Source: Bacteroidales bacterium (GTDB lineage: Bacteria > Bacteroidota > Bacteroidia > Bacteroidales > VadinHA17). Taken from it: a stretch of 64,000 nt of DNA. Below are positions 47,909 to 57,181 of this stretch, in pieces (position 1 is the first letter of the stretch; each line of letters starts with the position of its first letter). Where the stretch lies: NCBI GenBank assembly GCA_009877105.1, contig WXFD01000050.1, positions 1 to 64,000 of the forward strand. The letters run 5' to 3'. A program made the position numbers and the translations under genes. The notes under the pieces were generated by a model. The model made no database searches. It saw nothing but the letters and a program-made list of their open reading frames with translations, and was not told where the DNA came from.

Positions 47909-47926
47909 GGTAATCTTATTATTACC
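47909..47926. promoter_or_regulatory. Inverted repeat upstream of the GH9 gene
   Basis: GGTAAT-CTTATT-ATTACC, a perfect 6-bp inverted repeat with a 6-nt spacer, lies 16 nt before the GH9 ATG and just after a near-consensus -7 box TAACTTTA (47899-47906). A possible operator or short leader hairpin. Confidence 0.3.
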
Positions 47927-47942
47927 GTAAATCCTTCACTGT

Positions 47943-50636
47943 ATGAAAAAATTTCTATTTGTAACCTGGGTCCTTGCTGTTGCTTCATGCAATCCTGCAG
48001 ACAGAAAGACCGGAACAGATTATCGTCGCTACGATCCGTTCCCCCTCGAGGTTCCTGAGCAAAACTCCCTGATGGCAAGCTGGGAGAAGAAGGCTGTTTT
48101 TGAAACCCTGGTCATTGATGATATGGAACACGATGCCGGCTGGGAAGTAAGAGGTATCGGGGAGATGAGCTACACCGAAGAGCGTGCAAAAGACGGAAGC
48201 CGTTCACTCAGGTTCATGACTTCACTACGTGATGAAGACTATTACAGGAAAAACCGCAGTAAATGGGATTCATTCAACGGAGGACAGGGAGGATCTTCAT
48301 CCCTCAGTCTCCGGTTCAGCAAACCGCAGGACTGGTCGGGCTATAACAGGCTTTCATTCTGGGTTTACGTTCATCCCACTTCCATGCCTGCATACAGTTT
48401 TAATATCAACATAAACAACGACGGATTTGTTCCGGGTGCGACAACTTCGAGACGCGATCATTTCATCCACGATCTTAAGCCAGGTGAATGGAACCATGTG
48501 ATGTTCGAGTTTCCGCACCTGCCCCGCAACAAAGTGACGGTGTTCACCATTAATCAGATTTTGAGGGGACACAATCCTGAGGAAGAAGGTATTGTGACGT
48601 ATGATTTCGATAAAATCGAGATACAAAGGGTTGAAGCAGATCAGTATGAGGGATGGAACGTTGCTCCGGGCAAATTTTCGTTCAGCCATACGGGCTACAG
48701 GCCCGGGGATAACAAGACAGCTTTTGCAGGTGCCGGCGCCGGGAGCGACTTCCAGATCATAGATCCCGGCAATAATGTGGTTTATAATGGTAGTGTCAGA
48801 ACCATTGAAACTATGAACGGCACTTTCAGGCTGATTGATTTTTCAGATCTCAGAACGGAAGGCACATACCGTATCAGGAGCGGTTCCCTTGAATCTAATC
48901 CGTTTCCAATAGGTGAGAACATCTGGCTCGGACCCGTTTTCAATGCAATCAACTTCTTTTTTTGTGAACGCTGCGGTTTCAATGTTCCGGGAGTTCATCT
49001 GGAATGTCACAAGGACTGGCAGGGATTCAGGGGAGATGAAAGGAAGATCATAAACGGTGGCTGGCATGATGCAGGCGATCTTTCGCAGGGTTACTGGCGG
49101 ACCGCCATGGCTGTTTTTGCGATGCTGAACAATCTGGATGCATTGGTTCAGAAAAAAACAGATCCCGAACTCTCGGATCGTATCAGGAATGAGGCAGCAT
49201 GGGGTCTGGACTGGCTTCTGAAAACCAGGTTCGGGGATGGTTACCATATGAGCTGGGCACTTGGCAGGATCTATACCGATAATAAGATCGGTACAATTGA
49301 CGACATGGTATCGGAGGCTCAGAATGTGCCGTGGGAGAATTTCCTGGCAGCAGCTGTACTGGGCAGATGTGCAGAAGCATTTAAAAAGTTCAATCCGGAT
49401 CTTGCCGAAAGAGCCTTCATTGCAGCGACTGAGGACTGGGAAGCCGCAATTGCTTCGCGTGCTGCCTGGGATCTGGCCGAGTACAGGGAAGCTTCATGGG
49501 GTGTAACATCTTCAGTGATACTGAACAGAATAACCGGAGAAGACAAATATAAAAAGCAGGCTTTGCAGCTTGCAGAATTACTTATTAAATGCCAGGAACA
49601 AAGCTTTATAGAGGGCATTCCGATAACCGGTTATTTTTACACCACATCAGAGCGCCGGCAGGTTATACATAATTACCACGCAGCCTTCGAGGAGGCTCCA
49701 TTGATCGCATTATCGCATCTCTGCAATGCTTATCCTGACGATGGAAAATGGATGGACTGGTATGGTGCAGCCGTTCTCCACAGTGAATTCTTCATGAAAA
49801 GAGGAAGCGCAATCGCAGCTCCTTACGATCTGCTTCCGAATTCAGTATGGAACCGCCGTGAAATCATGGCTGAAAAGGATGAGAAACTCCGGGCGGACCT
49901 CCTGCGTCAGTTCAATGATGGCACACATCTGTCTGATGAATATGTTCTCCGGACTTTCCCGATATATTTCAATGATCTTTTCCACGGGAACACCAACATA
50001 AACCTTTCTTCCGCCTGGGCGTTGGCTGAAGCATCGCGCCTGAGAAAAGACAAAGCGGGAATGGAAATTGCCGGAAAACAGCTTCAATGGGTCTTGGGAG
50101 CCAATCCCTTCAGCCAAAGCCTGATGTATGGAACAGGCTATGATTTTGCACCGCATTTCGCTTACTGCCTGAAAAATCTTGTCGGCGCCCTGCCCGTGGG
50201 AATGGACTGCATGTCGGGTGACGAACCTTTCTGGTCGGGAACAAATACTGCCACCTACAAGGAGATATGGGTGGAGCCTGTAAGCAGGTTCCTGGGGGCC
50301 GTTTCGGTATTCGCAAATTATGCTGATCCGGCTTCAAACGGTGATAGGGGTAAAGTATGGTTCAGTACGGAAACTCAACGGTCAGAAAATGGAGAAATAG
50401 AGCTGACAGTTTCAATTTCCGGAAAGGGTAAACATAAGATCGGGATCAGGACATTCAATGCAGTTGCTGACAAGACAGAACATGAGGCAGTCCTGTCAGG
50501 CAACAAACCGGTCGTTCTCAAAGTCAGGCTGACTGACATTGATCCTGAAAAACCCTGGGTAACAGTTATCATGGCCGACAATGATCCTGGCCTGAGCAGT
50601 GAAGTCGTCGGATCATTCGTTGAACCAACTTTTTGA
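47943..50636 (+). CDS. GH9 glycoside hydrolase with N-terminal Ig-like domain (lipoprotein)
   Basis: 897 aa. MKKFLFVTWVLAVASC has a lipobox (Cys16). A ~220-residue beta-sandwich N-terminal region ('MEHDAGWEVRG', 'LSFWVYVHPTSMPAYSF') precedes a CelD_N-type Ig-like domain (about 240-325), then the (alpha/alpha)6 GH9 domain. The catalytic base motif is GGWHDAGD (Asp376, Asp379); Glu774 in 'TYKEIWVEP' is the probable acid. GH9 enzymes cut beta-1,4-glucans or mixed beta-glucans. A short C-terminal beta domain (about 790-897) ends the protein. It is the only plus-strand gene in the PUL region, convergent with GH10. Confidence 0.87.
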   Translation: MKKFLFVTWVLAVASCNPADRKTGTDYRRYDPFPLEVPEQNSLMASWEKKAVFETLVIDDMEHDAGWEVRGIGEMSYTEERAKDGSRSLRFMTSLRDEDYYRKNRSKWDSFNGGQGGSSSLSLRFSKPQDWSGYNRLSFWVYVHPTSMPAYSFNININNDGFVPGATTSRRDHFIHDLKPGEWNHVMFEFPHLPRNKVTVFTINQILRGHNPEEEGIVTYDFDKIEIQRVEADQYEGWNVAPGKFSFSHTGYRPGDNKTAFAGAGAGSDFQIIDPGNNVVYNGSVRTIETMNGTFRLIDFSDLRTEGTYRIRSGSLESNPFPIGENIWLGPVFNAINFFFCERCGFNVPGVHLECHKDWQGFRGDERKIINGGWHDAGDLSQGYWRTAMAVFAMLNNLDALVQKKTDPELSDRIRNEAAWGLDWLLKTRFGDGYHMSWALGRIYTDNKIGTIDDMVSEAQNVPWENFLAAAVLGRCAEAFKKFNPDLAERAFIAATEDWEAAIASRAAWDLAEYREASWGVTSSVILNRITGEDKYKKQALQLAELLIKCQEQSFIEGIPITGYFYTTSERRQVIHNYHAAFEEAPLIALSHLCNAYPDDGKWMDWYGAAVLHSEFFMKRGSAIAAPYDLLPNSVWNRREIMAEKDEKLRADLLRQFNDGTHLSDEYVLRTFPIYFNDLFHGNTNINLSSAWALAEASRLRKDKAGMEIAGKQLQWVLGANPFSQSLMYGTGYDFAPHFAYCLKNLVGALPVGMDCMSGDEPFWSGTNTATYKEIWVEPVSRFLGAVSVFANYADPASNGDRGKVWFSTETQRSENGEIELTVSISGKGKHKIGIRTFNAVADKTEHEAVLSGNKPVVLKVRLTDIDPEKPWVTVIMADNDPGLSSEVVGSFVEPTF

Positions 50637-50787
50637 TTAAAAGTGGCACTGAACAAAGATCCCTTCCTTGCTGGCGCCGATCTGACTTCGTCGAGCTCGC
50701 AAAAACAATTATTTTAGGTCACTTCGTGAATTAACCATTTTGCGTTTTGCCCGGTTGTAATCTGTCCCCATTATATAGGTAAGAAGT

Positions 50788-50827
50788 GGCGCGGATCTGC
50801 GATCCGTGCCAGTGGGGATCTGCGCCA
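50788..50827. repeat. REP-like nested palindrome between convergent GH9 and GH10 genes
   Basis: GGCGCGGATC (50788-50797) pairs with GATCCGTGCC (50801-50810) over 10 bp (one G-T) with loop TGC. An outer TGGCGC (50787-50792) can alternatively pair with GCGCCA (50822-50827). The GC-rich palindrome sits in a 208-nt convergent gap and resembles REP elements mobilised by RAYT transposases. Only one copy is seen in the window. Confidence 0.5.
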
Positions 50828-50844
50828 GCTGGCTATCTTCAGTA

Positions 50845-52215
50845 TCAATGCGTAGTGAACACCCACTTGTTTTCCTCTTTTTTGCTCACATGAACAGGAA
50901 ATACCTCAATATTGCCATCCGGCTTACTGACTACAATATCATATTCACCGAAGAATCCCCTGAATGAAACCGTTCCCTGGTTGCCGGTATTTGCCGATAT
51001 GCTGGTTTTCCAGGTCTGATTTATGAGTTTGTCGAGCATAAGATAGACCGGTTTGGGTCTGTATTCCTCATCGACAAGACCTCCGCCCGGAAGCCAGATG
51101 TTACGGTCGGAGAAACCCCACCAGTTGATGGAAACTACCCCCGGATGTCCGAAACACAGTTTTACAAACTGTTCTGTAGATTCAACCTGGGCTTCCGGCG
51201 TCCATGATCCGCTCCTCCATATCCCCGTTATTGGTACCCCTGATGACTGAGGATGATATTCGGTTATATGTATCGGAAATCCCATCCCCCAGTAGAGGTC
51301 GAAAGTTTTCCAGACCTCTATGGGAGAAAACCATTCCTGACGGGGTTCATGAGCCTGTATCCCTATGCCTGAAAGAGGAGCATTTCTCTTTTTCAGTTCT
51401 TTCAACAGCAACTCATAGCTCTTCCTGGAACTTTCATCAGCCAGTGTCCTGTATTCGTTGATAAGCAGTGTTGCTTTGGGATTTCCCTGCTTTGCCCATC
51501 TCAGTGCATCCTCCACATAATCAGCGACCAATGGGATGGATTCTGAAATATCCCAGTCATTCTCATCATTGAAATTCCGGATCTTGTTTTTCCAGGTCCT
51601 GACATGGATCGGTTCGTTTACCACATCCCAGAGTTCGATTTTGTCACGGAATCCTGATGTAATATTTAAAACCCTTGTCTTCAGGAGTTCTTCAGTTTCA
51701 TTTACGTTATATTCACTCAGCCATTGGGGCATTCCCGATTGTGTAGCCCAAACCAGCGGATGGCCTTTTGTCGTTATGCCATTGAGTTTGCACCAGTCGA
51801 TTACCGGTAACATTGCCTCCCACTGAGTAAATCCCTGTCTTGATTCGTATCCGGGCCAGTAAAATGGAAATACTGCCAGGTTAAAGATCTTTTTGAACCT
51901 CTCCTTAAAAAGTTCTGGTTTATATGGATTTTCACCCCTGATCAGGTCGAAAATTATACATCCAAAGAGAAAATCGTGTGTTTTCTGCCTGATCTCCACT
52001 GTGGCATTCCGCAGAGGTTTCCCGTCGGGAGTAATGAACTGGATAGTGATATCGCCCTTCCGGTATTTCTCAATATTTTCATCTGCCTGCCTCATCATCC
52101 TTTCTTCAGTCTGCTTTACATCCTGTGAATATACCTTTAAAGGTGACAGTGAAAAAAGGACAATGACAAAGAAACCAATTATGGTTTGCAATTCATAAAA
52201 ATACTTGGTTCTCAT
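50845..52215 (-). CDS. GH10 endo-1,4-beta-xylanase
   Basis: 456 aa. A signal peptide/anchor (about 8-30, 'LQTIIGFFVIVLFSLSPLKVYSQ') is followed by a small carbohydrate-binding-like domain (about 50-80), and then the GH10 barrel: 'NGITTKGHPLVWATQSGMPQW', acid/base Glu201 in 'ELWDVVNEPIH', 'LINEYRTLAD', 'LSGIGIQAHE', and nucleophile Glu319 in 'PIHITEYH'. Both catalytic residues are present. GH10 enzymes cleave xylan main chains. It is the last gene of the unit, 16 nt after GH18, suggesting they are made together. Confidence 0.92.
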   Translation of the reverse strand: MRTKYFYELQTIIGFFVIVLFSLSPLKVYSQDVKQTEERMMRQADENIEKYRKGDITIQFITPDGKPLRNATVEIRQKTHDFLFGCIIFDLIRGENPYKPELFKERFKKIFNLAVFPFYWPGYESRQGFTQWEAMLPVIDWCKLNGITTKGHPLVWATQSGMPQWLSEYNVNETEELLKTRVLNITSGFRDKIELWDVVNEPIHVRTWKNKIRNFNDENDWDISESIPLVADYVEDALRWAKQGNPKATLLINEYRTLADESSRKSYELLLKELKKRNAPLSGIGIQAHEPRQEWFSPIEVWKTFDLYWGMGFPIHITEYHPQSSGVPITGIWRSGSWTPEAQVESTEQFVKLCFGHPGVVSINWWGFSDRNIWLPGGGLVDEEYRPKPVYLMLDKLINQTWKTSISANTGNQGTVSFRGFFGEYDIVVSKPDGNIEVFPVHVSKKEENKWVFTTH

Positions 52216-52231
52216 GTTTATTAATTTTTTA

Positions 52232-53407
52232 TCATTTCATTTTTTCCTTGTATATGGCATCCACCAGGCCATTCTGAGGAGCATCTGCGCCAAGCTGCCA
52301 GAACATTATACCTCCCAGGCCAAGATCCTTGACATACCGGGTTTTAAGGCGTACCGACATCGTATCATCATATGTTATGAATATACTGTCTTTGGCATTA
52401 TACAGGTATGGTGCTTTTGCAACCGGATCCCAGTAGCGGACAAATCCGTTCATATTCTCCATTCCCTCCCTGATCCTTGCATAACTGCCGCGGCCTCTCC
52501 ATGCTCCCCTGTTAAGCTGGTACAATCCGTTGTTTTCCGGGGGGACTCCCTGCCAGGCTCTGCCTGAGAAATTTGATCCTATCACTATTTGAGCCGGGTT
52601 TACACCTCTTGCCATCAGGAAAGCAACCATTTTTTCGGTCGAGAAGGGTTTTGTTGATTCTCCTCTTTCAATTATTTTGGCCTCTGCCGGCGTACCTTTG
52701 ATGTCTTCCATTCTGACCCATCCAAGATTTGTATGATGTGAGGTATAGGGATCTCCCCCGCCTGCAAGATCGTAGGACATGACATTGATGTAGTTTACGC
52801 ACTTCATAACCTTATCAAGTTCAATAAAATCAAAGGCCCTTTCCCAGCCGGCTGAAGCAAAAGTAAGAACCTGGCTGTCACTGATCGTGTTAAGGCCTTT
52901 GCGCAGTTCACACATGAGTGCAGTAAAATTCTCCCTGTCTTCAGGGATGTAAGGATTGCCTATACCTGGAAGGCCGGGATATTCCCAGTCGATATCAAGC
53001 CCGTCAAGCTTGTATTGCCTGATAAATTTCACAACACTTTCAACAAACCTGTCGCGACCCTGCTGCGTCCTGGCCATTTCTGAGAACCCCCCCGAACCTG
53101 CCCAGCCTCCGCAGGCGATCATGATTTTCAGGTTATTATGCGTTTTCTTCCGTTTAACCAGTTCATTGAGAATAAGTCCCAATGAGTCTTCCGGGAATTT
53201 CATTTCTCCGTCAATTACTTCGGTGAATGAAAAGATGATATGAGTCAGCTTGTCATACGGAAGAATGTCAGGTGTAAAATTTCTCCAGCCGGTATAATAA
53301 TAGGCCATCACTTTAAGCCTGTCATCTTCCTTCTTTACCTGATCACCGTTGCAGGAATAAAGTATAAAGGGAACGACAAGGGAAAAAAGGATCAGAAACT
53401 TTTTCAT
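52232..53407 (-). CDS. GH18 chitinase-like hydrolase (lipoprotein)
   Basis: 391 aa. MKKFLILFSLVVPFILYSC gives a lipobox (Cys19), so surface or periplasmic. The GH18 barrel has 'VMAYYYTGWRNFTP', 'KIMIACGGWAGSGGFSE' (SxGG-like), the catalytic DGLDIDWE (Asp138, Asp140, Glu142), 'YINVMSYDLAGG' and the C-terminal 'LGLGGIMFWQLGAD'. It should hydrolyse beta-1,4-linked GlcNAc-containing glycans by substrate-assisted catalysis. In a PUL with GH10 it could be a chitinase, an endo-beta-N-acetylglucosaminidase or a binder. It is 79 nt from DUF6057 and 16 nt from GH10. Confidence 0.9.
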   Translation of the reverse strand: MKKFLILFSLVVPFILYSCNGDQVKKEDDRLKVMAYYYTGWRNFTPDILPYDKLTHIIFSFTEVIDGEMKFPEDSLGLILNELVKRKKTHNNLKIMIACGGWAGSGGFSEMARTQQGRDRFVESVVKFIRQYKLDGLDIDWEYPGLPGIGNPYIPEDRENFTALMCELRKGLNTISDSQVLTFASAGWERAFDFIELDKVMKCVNYINVMSYDLAGGGDPYTSHHTNLGWVRMEDIKGTPAEAKIIERGESTKPFSTEKMVAFLMARGVNPAQIVIGSNFSGRAWQGVPPENNGLYQLNRGAWRGRGSYARIREGMENMNGFVRYWDPVAKAPYLYNAKDSIFITYDDTMSVRLKTRYVKDLGLGGIMFWQLGADAPQNGLVDAIYKEKMK

Positions 53408-53486
53408 AGCTTAGGATTTAAAAGATTATTTTATATGATCTGAATCTGTTTTCAGTTCCGGGCAATCAATATTACTGAAGTTAAAT

Positions 53487-55307
53487 TCACTTTTTAAAAT
53501 CGAGGTAGTACCAGTACGTGTTTCTCAGTTCCCCGGGGATCGCCGTTCCTGCAGGGTACTTTTTACCTGACATCGGACCCAGTACAGATCTGTATCGTGA
53601 AAACCTTGCTTCAGTATCGCTGCTTATGGTAACCAGATTCAGATCCGCAAACTGGCCAAAAACCATTCTGTAAATAAGTAATGCCTCTTCTATGTGCCTT
53701 GGAATTCTTGAATAGTTCAACCCTATCAGGGTGCTGAGGTCGCCGACAACATCCTCAACGTCCTTCTCAAGCATTCTCCACGCCATTTTATATTCAAACG
53801 CTTTTTTATTATGCGGATTAGACTCTGAAAGGGAAATTATATTCATTTTGGGATTCCTGATCCTGATTATAAAATCGTCGTTTGGTTTCAGTCTGATCTT
53901 CTCTCCCAGTTCGGGATCCGATTTTATCAGTTCGGGATCCGAAAGCATTTTTTCAAATTCCTTTGCCAGTTTCCTGTAATGAAATGTTTTTTTCAGGACA
54001 TATATGTATTTGGCCGCTATCTTGTAATGTCCGTTGATCAGATTTGTTTTGATAAGCATTTTAATATTCTCCGGATGAAAACCCTGGACGACCATTGATT
54101 CAAAAGCCCAACGGTGTGCCTCATTGATCAGGCCTATGGAATAATAGAAATAGACGCCCCTGAAGATCTTGGTCATGCTTATCTGAGAGTTCCAGGGTAT
54201 ACTGATTGACCCCGTTCCGTAATCCTGGGGACCGAAAAACAGTCTGTCACAGAGCAACCCCTTTTCTGATAATGCAATATTATAATAATATTGTGCAACC
54301 GGACTCCTGAGCCTATGCTTCTCCTGCAACCTGATCACGCCGTTCCAGTCTGCCGAAAAAAACATTCTTTCAATGTTAAAGAGCACAGCATTGTCGTGTT
54401 TGTAAATCCTTGAAAGCATGAATACTGTTAATAAAATAACAATACCGGAAGAAACAAGCGGAAATAAAGCGGCAAACTCACTTTTGACCTTAAGGTTTCC
54501 TGCAGCGGACACTAGCGCGGGATATAAAACAAAAAAAAGGAGGAACAGCCACAAAAGCCATGGCCGGATAAAATAATCCTTCCCGGGGAGAGGATCATAA
54601 AACAGGTTTAACCATGGCTGCAGGGAAATAATTCTTTTGAAGATCACAAGTGAAACTCCTGCAATTAACAGAATTATTATCGTATCCCGAAATTCTTTTC
54701 TGAAAAGATGATAGCTGATGAACATGCCGAGAAAAATCAGGGCAAAAGCCCCGGTCAGATAATAAAAGAATGGGAAAAAAACAAAAACTGAAATCCTGGC
54801 ATTCCTTCCGTCCTGAGATATTGCAAATAAAAAATACAATCCGACCGCCAGGAACCCCAAACTATTGTGGATCTGATAATTAATATTTGTCTGGATCAAT
54901 ATCAGCAGGCAGGCGGCAATTGCAGCCAGTAACAACGGGAACAGGTACCTGTTAGTCAGTACGGCAGCTATCCTATAATATACAAGAGCAATCGCCGCCA
55001 GGAACACTGATACAACAATGGCACCGTAAAGATTACTGAAAAATCCCTGGGCAATGAAATTCCCTGCATATTCAAGCATTCCGCCAGGTTTTGAGACAAA
55101 CCGGCTGAGATAATCATAACTATAAACAAAAAGGGATTGTTTTTCCTGATAAAAGAAAACATAATTGAAAAACAGTCCGAAACAAATTAATGAGAGAATA
55201 AAAACAGAAACTGTCAATATATAAATACCGGTCCTCCCGATATTGGAAAGAAATTTTGCATCTTCCTTTCCAACTGGTTGTTTTTTATCCGGATTTCGCT
55301 TTTTCAT
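53487..55307 (-). CDS. Polytopic membrane protein with long soluble C-terminal half (DUF6057-like)
   Basis: 606 aa. After a basic cytoplasmic leader (KKRNPDKKQ) the first ~330 residues contain about ten hydrophobic helices; the remaining ~270 residues are hydrophilic and helical (TPR-like spacing in 'GLINEAHRWAFESMVVQGFHPENIKMLIKTNLINGHYKIAAKYIYVLKK'). No known catalytic motif. I associate it with DUF6057, a Bacteroidetes family of unknown function, from memory only. A tandem in-frame duplication gives SDPEL twice. It begins 33 nt after the haem-propeller gene, so the two are probably translated from one message. Confidence 0.7.
   Translation of the reverse strand: MKKRNPDKKQPVGKEDAKFLSNIGRTGIYILTVSVFILSLICFGLFFNYVFFYQEKQSLFVYSYDYLSRFVSKPGGMLEYAGNFIAQGFFSNLYGAIVVSVFLAAIALVYYRIAAVLTNRYLFPLLLAAIAACLLILIQTNINYQIHNSLGFLAVGLYFLFAISQDGRNARISVFVFFPFFYYLTGAFALIFLGMFISYHLFRKEFRDTIIILLIAGVSLVIFKRIISLQPWLNLFYDPLPGKDYFIRPWLLWLFLLFFVLYPALVSAAGNLKVKSEFAALFPLVSSGIVILLTVFMLSRIYKHDNAVLFNIERMFFSADWNGVIRLQEKHRLRSPVAQYYYNIALSEKGLLCDRLFFGPQDYGTGSISIPWNSQISMTKIFRGVYFYYSIGLINEAHRWAFESMVVQGFHPENIKMLIKTNLINGHYKIAAKYIYVLKKTFHYRKLAKEFEKMLSDPELIKSDPELGEKIRLKPNDDFIIRIRNPKMNIISLSESNPHNKKAFEYKMAWRMLEKDVEDVVGDLSTLIGLNYSRIPRHIEEALLIYRMVFGQFADLNLVTISSDTEARFSRYRSVLGPMSGKKYPAGTAIPGELRNTYWYYLDFKK
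53907..53942 (-). repeat. 15-bp tandem direct repeat inside the DUF6057-like gene
   Basis: CAGTTCGGGATCCGA occurs at 53907-53921 and 53928-53942, 21 nt apart, encoding the repeated SDPEL heptad on the minus strand. The 7-codon, in-frame period suggests a recent slippage or duplication. Confidence 0.8.
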
Positions 55308-55340
55308 TCGGCAGATATGATGATATCATAAACTGGAATA

Positions 55341-56819
55341 TTATTTTCTCCCTCTCCATCCGGCTTTTAAAGCTTTCCTTCCTGAGGCACGTTCAAAATC
55401 GCGCGGACCGAATCGGATTCTTCCTTTCACAAATTCAGGCCTGTTGAAGGTTTTTATCAGGTGGCCGTAGAGGGCAGGATCTTTTTGGGGAAGAGCAAAT
55501 GGTTTTCCGACGGAGTCGGCCGATGCAAACCAGGCAATGTAAGGTCGGGCGGTTAATCCGTCATCTCTTTTACTGCTGAACACCAGCCATTTTCCGTTTG
55601 ACGACCAGCTGTGATAACTTTCAGTAAACTCACTGTTCACACTCATCCGCTCAGCTTTGCCGGTCTGAATATCCAGCAGGTACAGGTCAGCTTCCTTGTG
55701 CCAGATCGAAAAATTCCCGCTGTTGTGAAGTGTAAATACGAGATATTTCCCGTCGGGAGACACCCTTGGAAAAGAGACGCTTTTGCCTATGGCACAGGCA
55801 TCGAAGACGACTTCTGCTTTTCCGAAGGAAAATGAACTCATGTCAAACGGTTTCCTCACAAGATCATACTTGGTTTCATCGGAAGCGTAACTGTCAGCAG
55901 TCTGCCTGGCCCTGCAATAATACAGGAAACGGCCGTCCGGCGACCACTCCGGAAATGTCTCCAGGTAAGGAACGGAGTCTGTCTCCGTAACGGGTGACAT
56001 CTCATTATTTTCTGCATCATAAACCACTAGTGAGGATGCCAGGTCGGTAACCTCAATATTGTACACCTGCGACGCATGAAAACTCTGGACAATGCTGTTG
56101 GATGAAAAGGCCACAATGGTTCCTCCCGGATGCCATGCAGGATATACGGCACCATACTCCATTTCATCCGCCTTCAGATCTCTCCTCACAATCCTTTTCC
56201 CTTCCGTGAAATATGTGCCACCGAGAGAACCCCTGACATGAACCATAAGCCTGTCGGGATTATTACCGCTGAATGAATGACAATTAATACAATTTGTCTT
56301 AAGCAGCCGGTTGTCGACCAGGGGTTTTTCCCGGAAATTCTCGGTGCATCTCTGTATGATCTCAAGCTGCTTATAGGCCTCATATCCCGGATAAAGCAAC
56401 CTGTAGCACAGCCATGGATCAACCGGATCATTTGCTATGAAAATTTTTATCGGCCTGTAATGCCTGATCTCAGTTGCATTCACAACTGCCGTGATCTCAA
56501 TTGAAATTTCACCCCTGCCTGTATCCTTCAGCATTTTTTTCCATTTATGCAGAGGAAACCGAACAACACCTTTACTGGTCCTGACTTTTTTTACATAACC
56601 ATTTGAAGATTTAACTGAGAGGCTGAAGGATTTTCCATCTTCCCTGATAATGAAATTCATTGGTGCTATATTAGGGGGGATGGTCACACCCGAGTAATCT
56701 GGTTCAATTACCGGCTCGCGATCAATTTCATCAATACCCTCAAAGTCAGTGGTGCAGCCCGCTGTCAGGAACAGTCCAAAAAACAATGCCAGTTGCGATC
56801 CGGTCAGAGCTTTGATCAT
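55341..56819 (-). CDS. Monohaem beta-propeller (PD40/TolB-like) lipoprotein
   Basis: 492 aa. MIKALTGSQLALFFGLFLTAGC gives a lipobox (Cys22). After a ~130-residue beta-rich domain comes a single covalent-haem motif, Cys177-Ile-Asn-Cys180-His181 ('LLKTNCINCHSFSG'). The C-terminal ~290 residues show at least four PD40 blades ('YPAWHPGGTIVAFSSN', 'FPEWSPDGRFLYYCRA', 'FPRVSPDGKYLVFTLHN', 'YHSWSSNGKWLVFSSKRDDG'), a TolB-like six-bladed propeller. I take it as an exported c-type cytochrome domain fused to a propeller; function unknown. The gene is tightly paired with the DUF6057-like gene. Confidence 0.82.
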   Translation of the reverse strand: MIKALTGSQLALFFGLFLTAGCTTDFEGIDEIDREPVIEPDYSGVTIPPNIAPMNFIIREDGKSFSLSVKSSNGYVKKVRTSKGVVRFPLHKWKKMLKDTGRGEISIEITAVVNATEIRHYRPIKIFIANDPVDPWLCYRLLYPGYEAYKQLEIIQRCTENFREKPLVDNRLLKTNCINCHSFSGNNPDRLMVHVRGSLGGTYFTEGKRIVRRDLKADEMEYGAVYPAWHPGGTIVAFSSNSIVQSFHASQVYNIEVTDLASSLVVYDAENNEMSPVTETDSVPYLETFPEWSPDGRFLYYCRARQTADSYASDETKYDLVRKPFDMSSFSFGKAEVVFDACAIGKSVSFPRVSPDGKYLVFTLHNSGNFSIWHKEADLYLLDIQTGKAERMSVNSEFTESYHSWSSNGKWLVFSSKRDDGLTARPYIAWFASADSVGKPFALPQKDPALYGHLIKTFNRPEFVKGRIRFGPRDFERASGRKALKAGWRGRK

Positions 56820-57181
56820 TCGGTGAATTATATCCGGTTTAAAATTTACATGATTTAGTCAGGGTAAAATTATGAATTAATTATCAAAAGACCGGTTGTT
56901 TTGATAATATTCACCACCAGGCCGGCCAATCATTCAGGCAGTTTTTTAAGGAAGCTGCAGCTCGACAGCCCGGCTGGTAACCAAAGTTCATCCGGATAAC
57001 GGTGATAACCGTTGACAGAACCCTGAGCCGGAAACATTCTGTTATTTGTACATACGGGCTGCCATAGAAAATATATTAATTAAGCCTTGATTGCCCGGCA
57101 GCCAGGATAAGACGCAGAGCCGAAAATAAAAAAAGGGGTCGGACGACCCCTTTTAAGTTGTTGTTTCACAGGCAAGTCCAA
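56820..57181. other. 362-nt intergenic region between SusD and haem-propeller genes
   Basis: Contains the SusD terminator (57131-57154) and then the presumed start region of the propeller gene. No TAnnTTTG box was recognised on the minus strand and no ORF with coding character is present. Confidence 0.55.
57124..57154 (-). terminator. Rho-independent terminator of the susCD operon
   Basis: AAAAGGGGTC / GACCCCTTTT (57131-57140 and 57145-57154), a perfect 10-bp stem with loop GGAC. On the minus strand the stem is followed by T7-A-TTT, the classic U-tract. It lies 28 nt past the SusD stop and separates susCD from the downstream genes. Confidence 0.9.
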
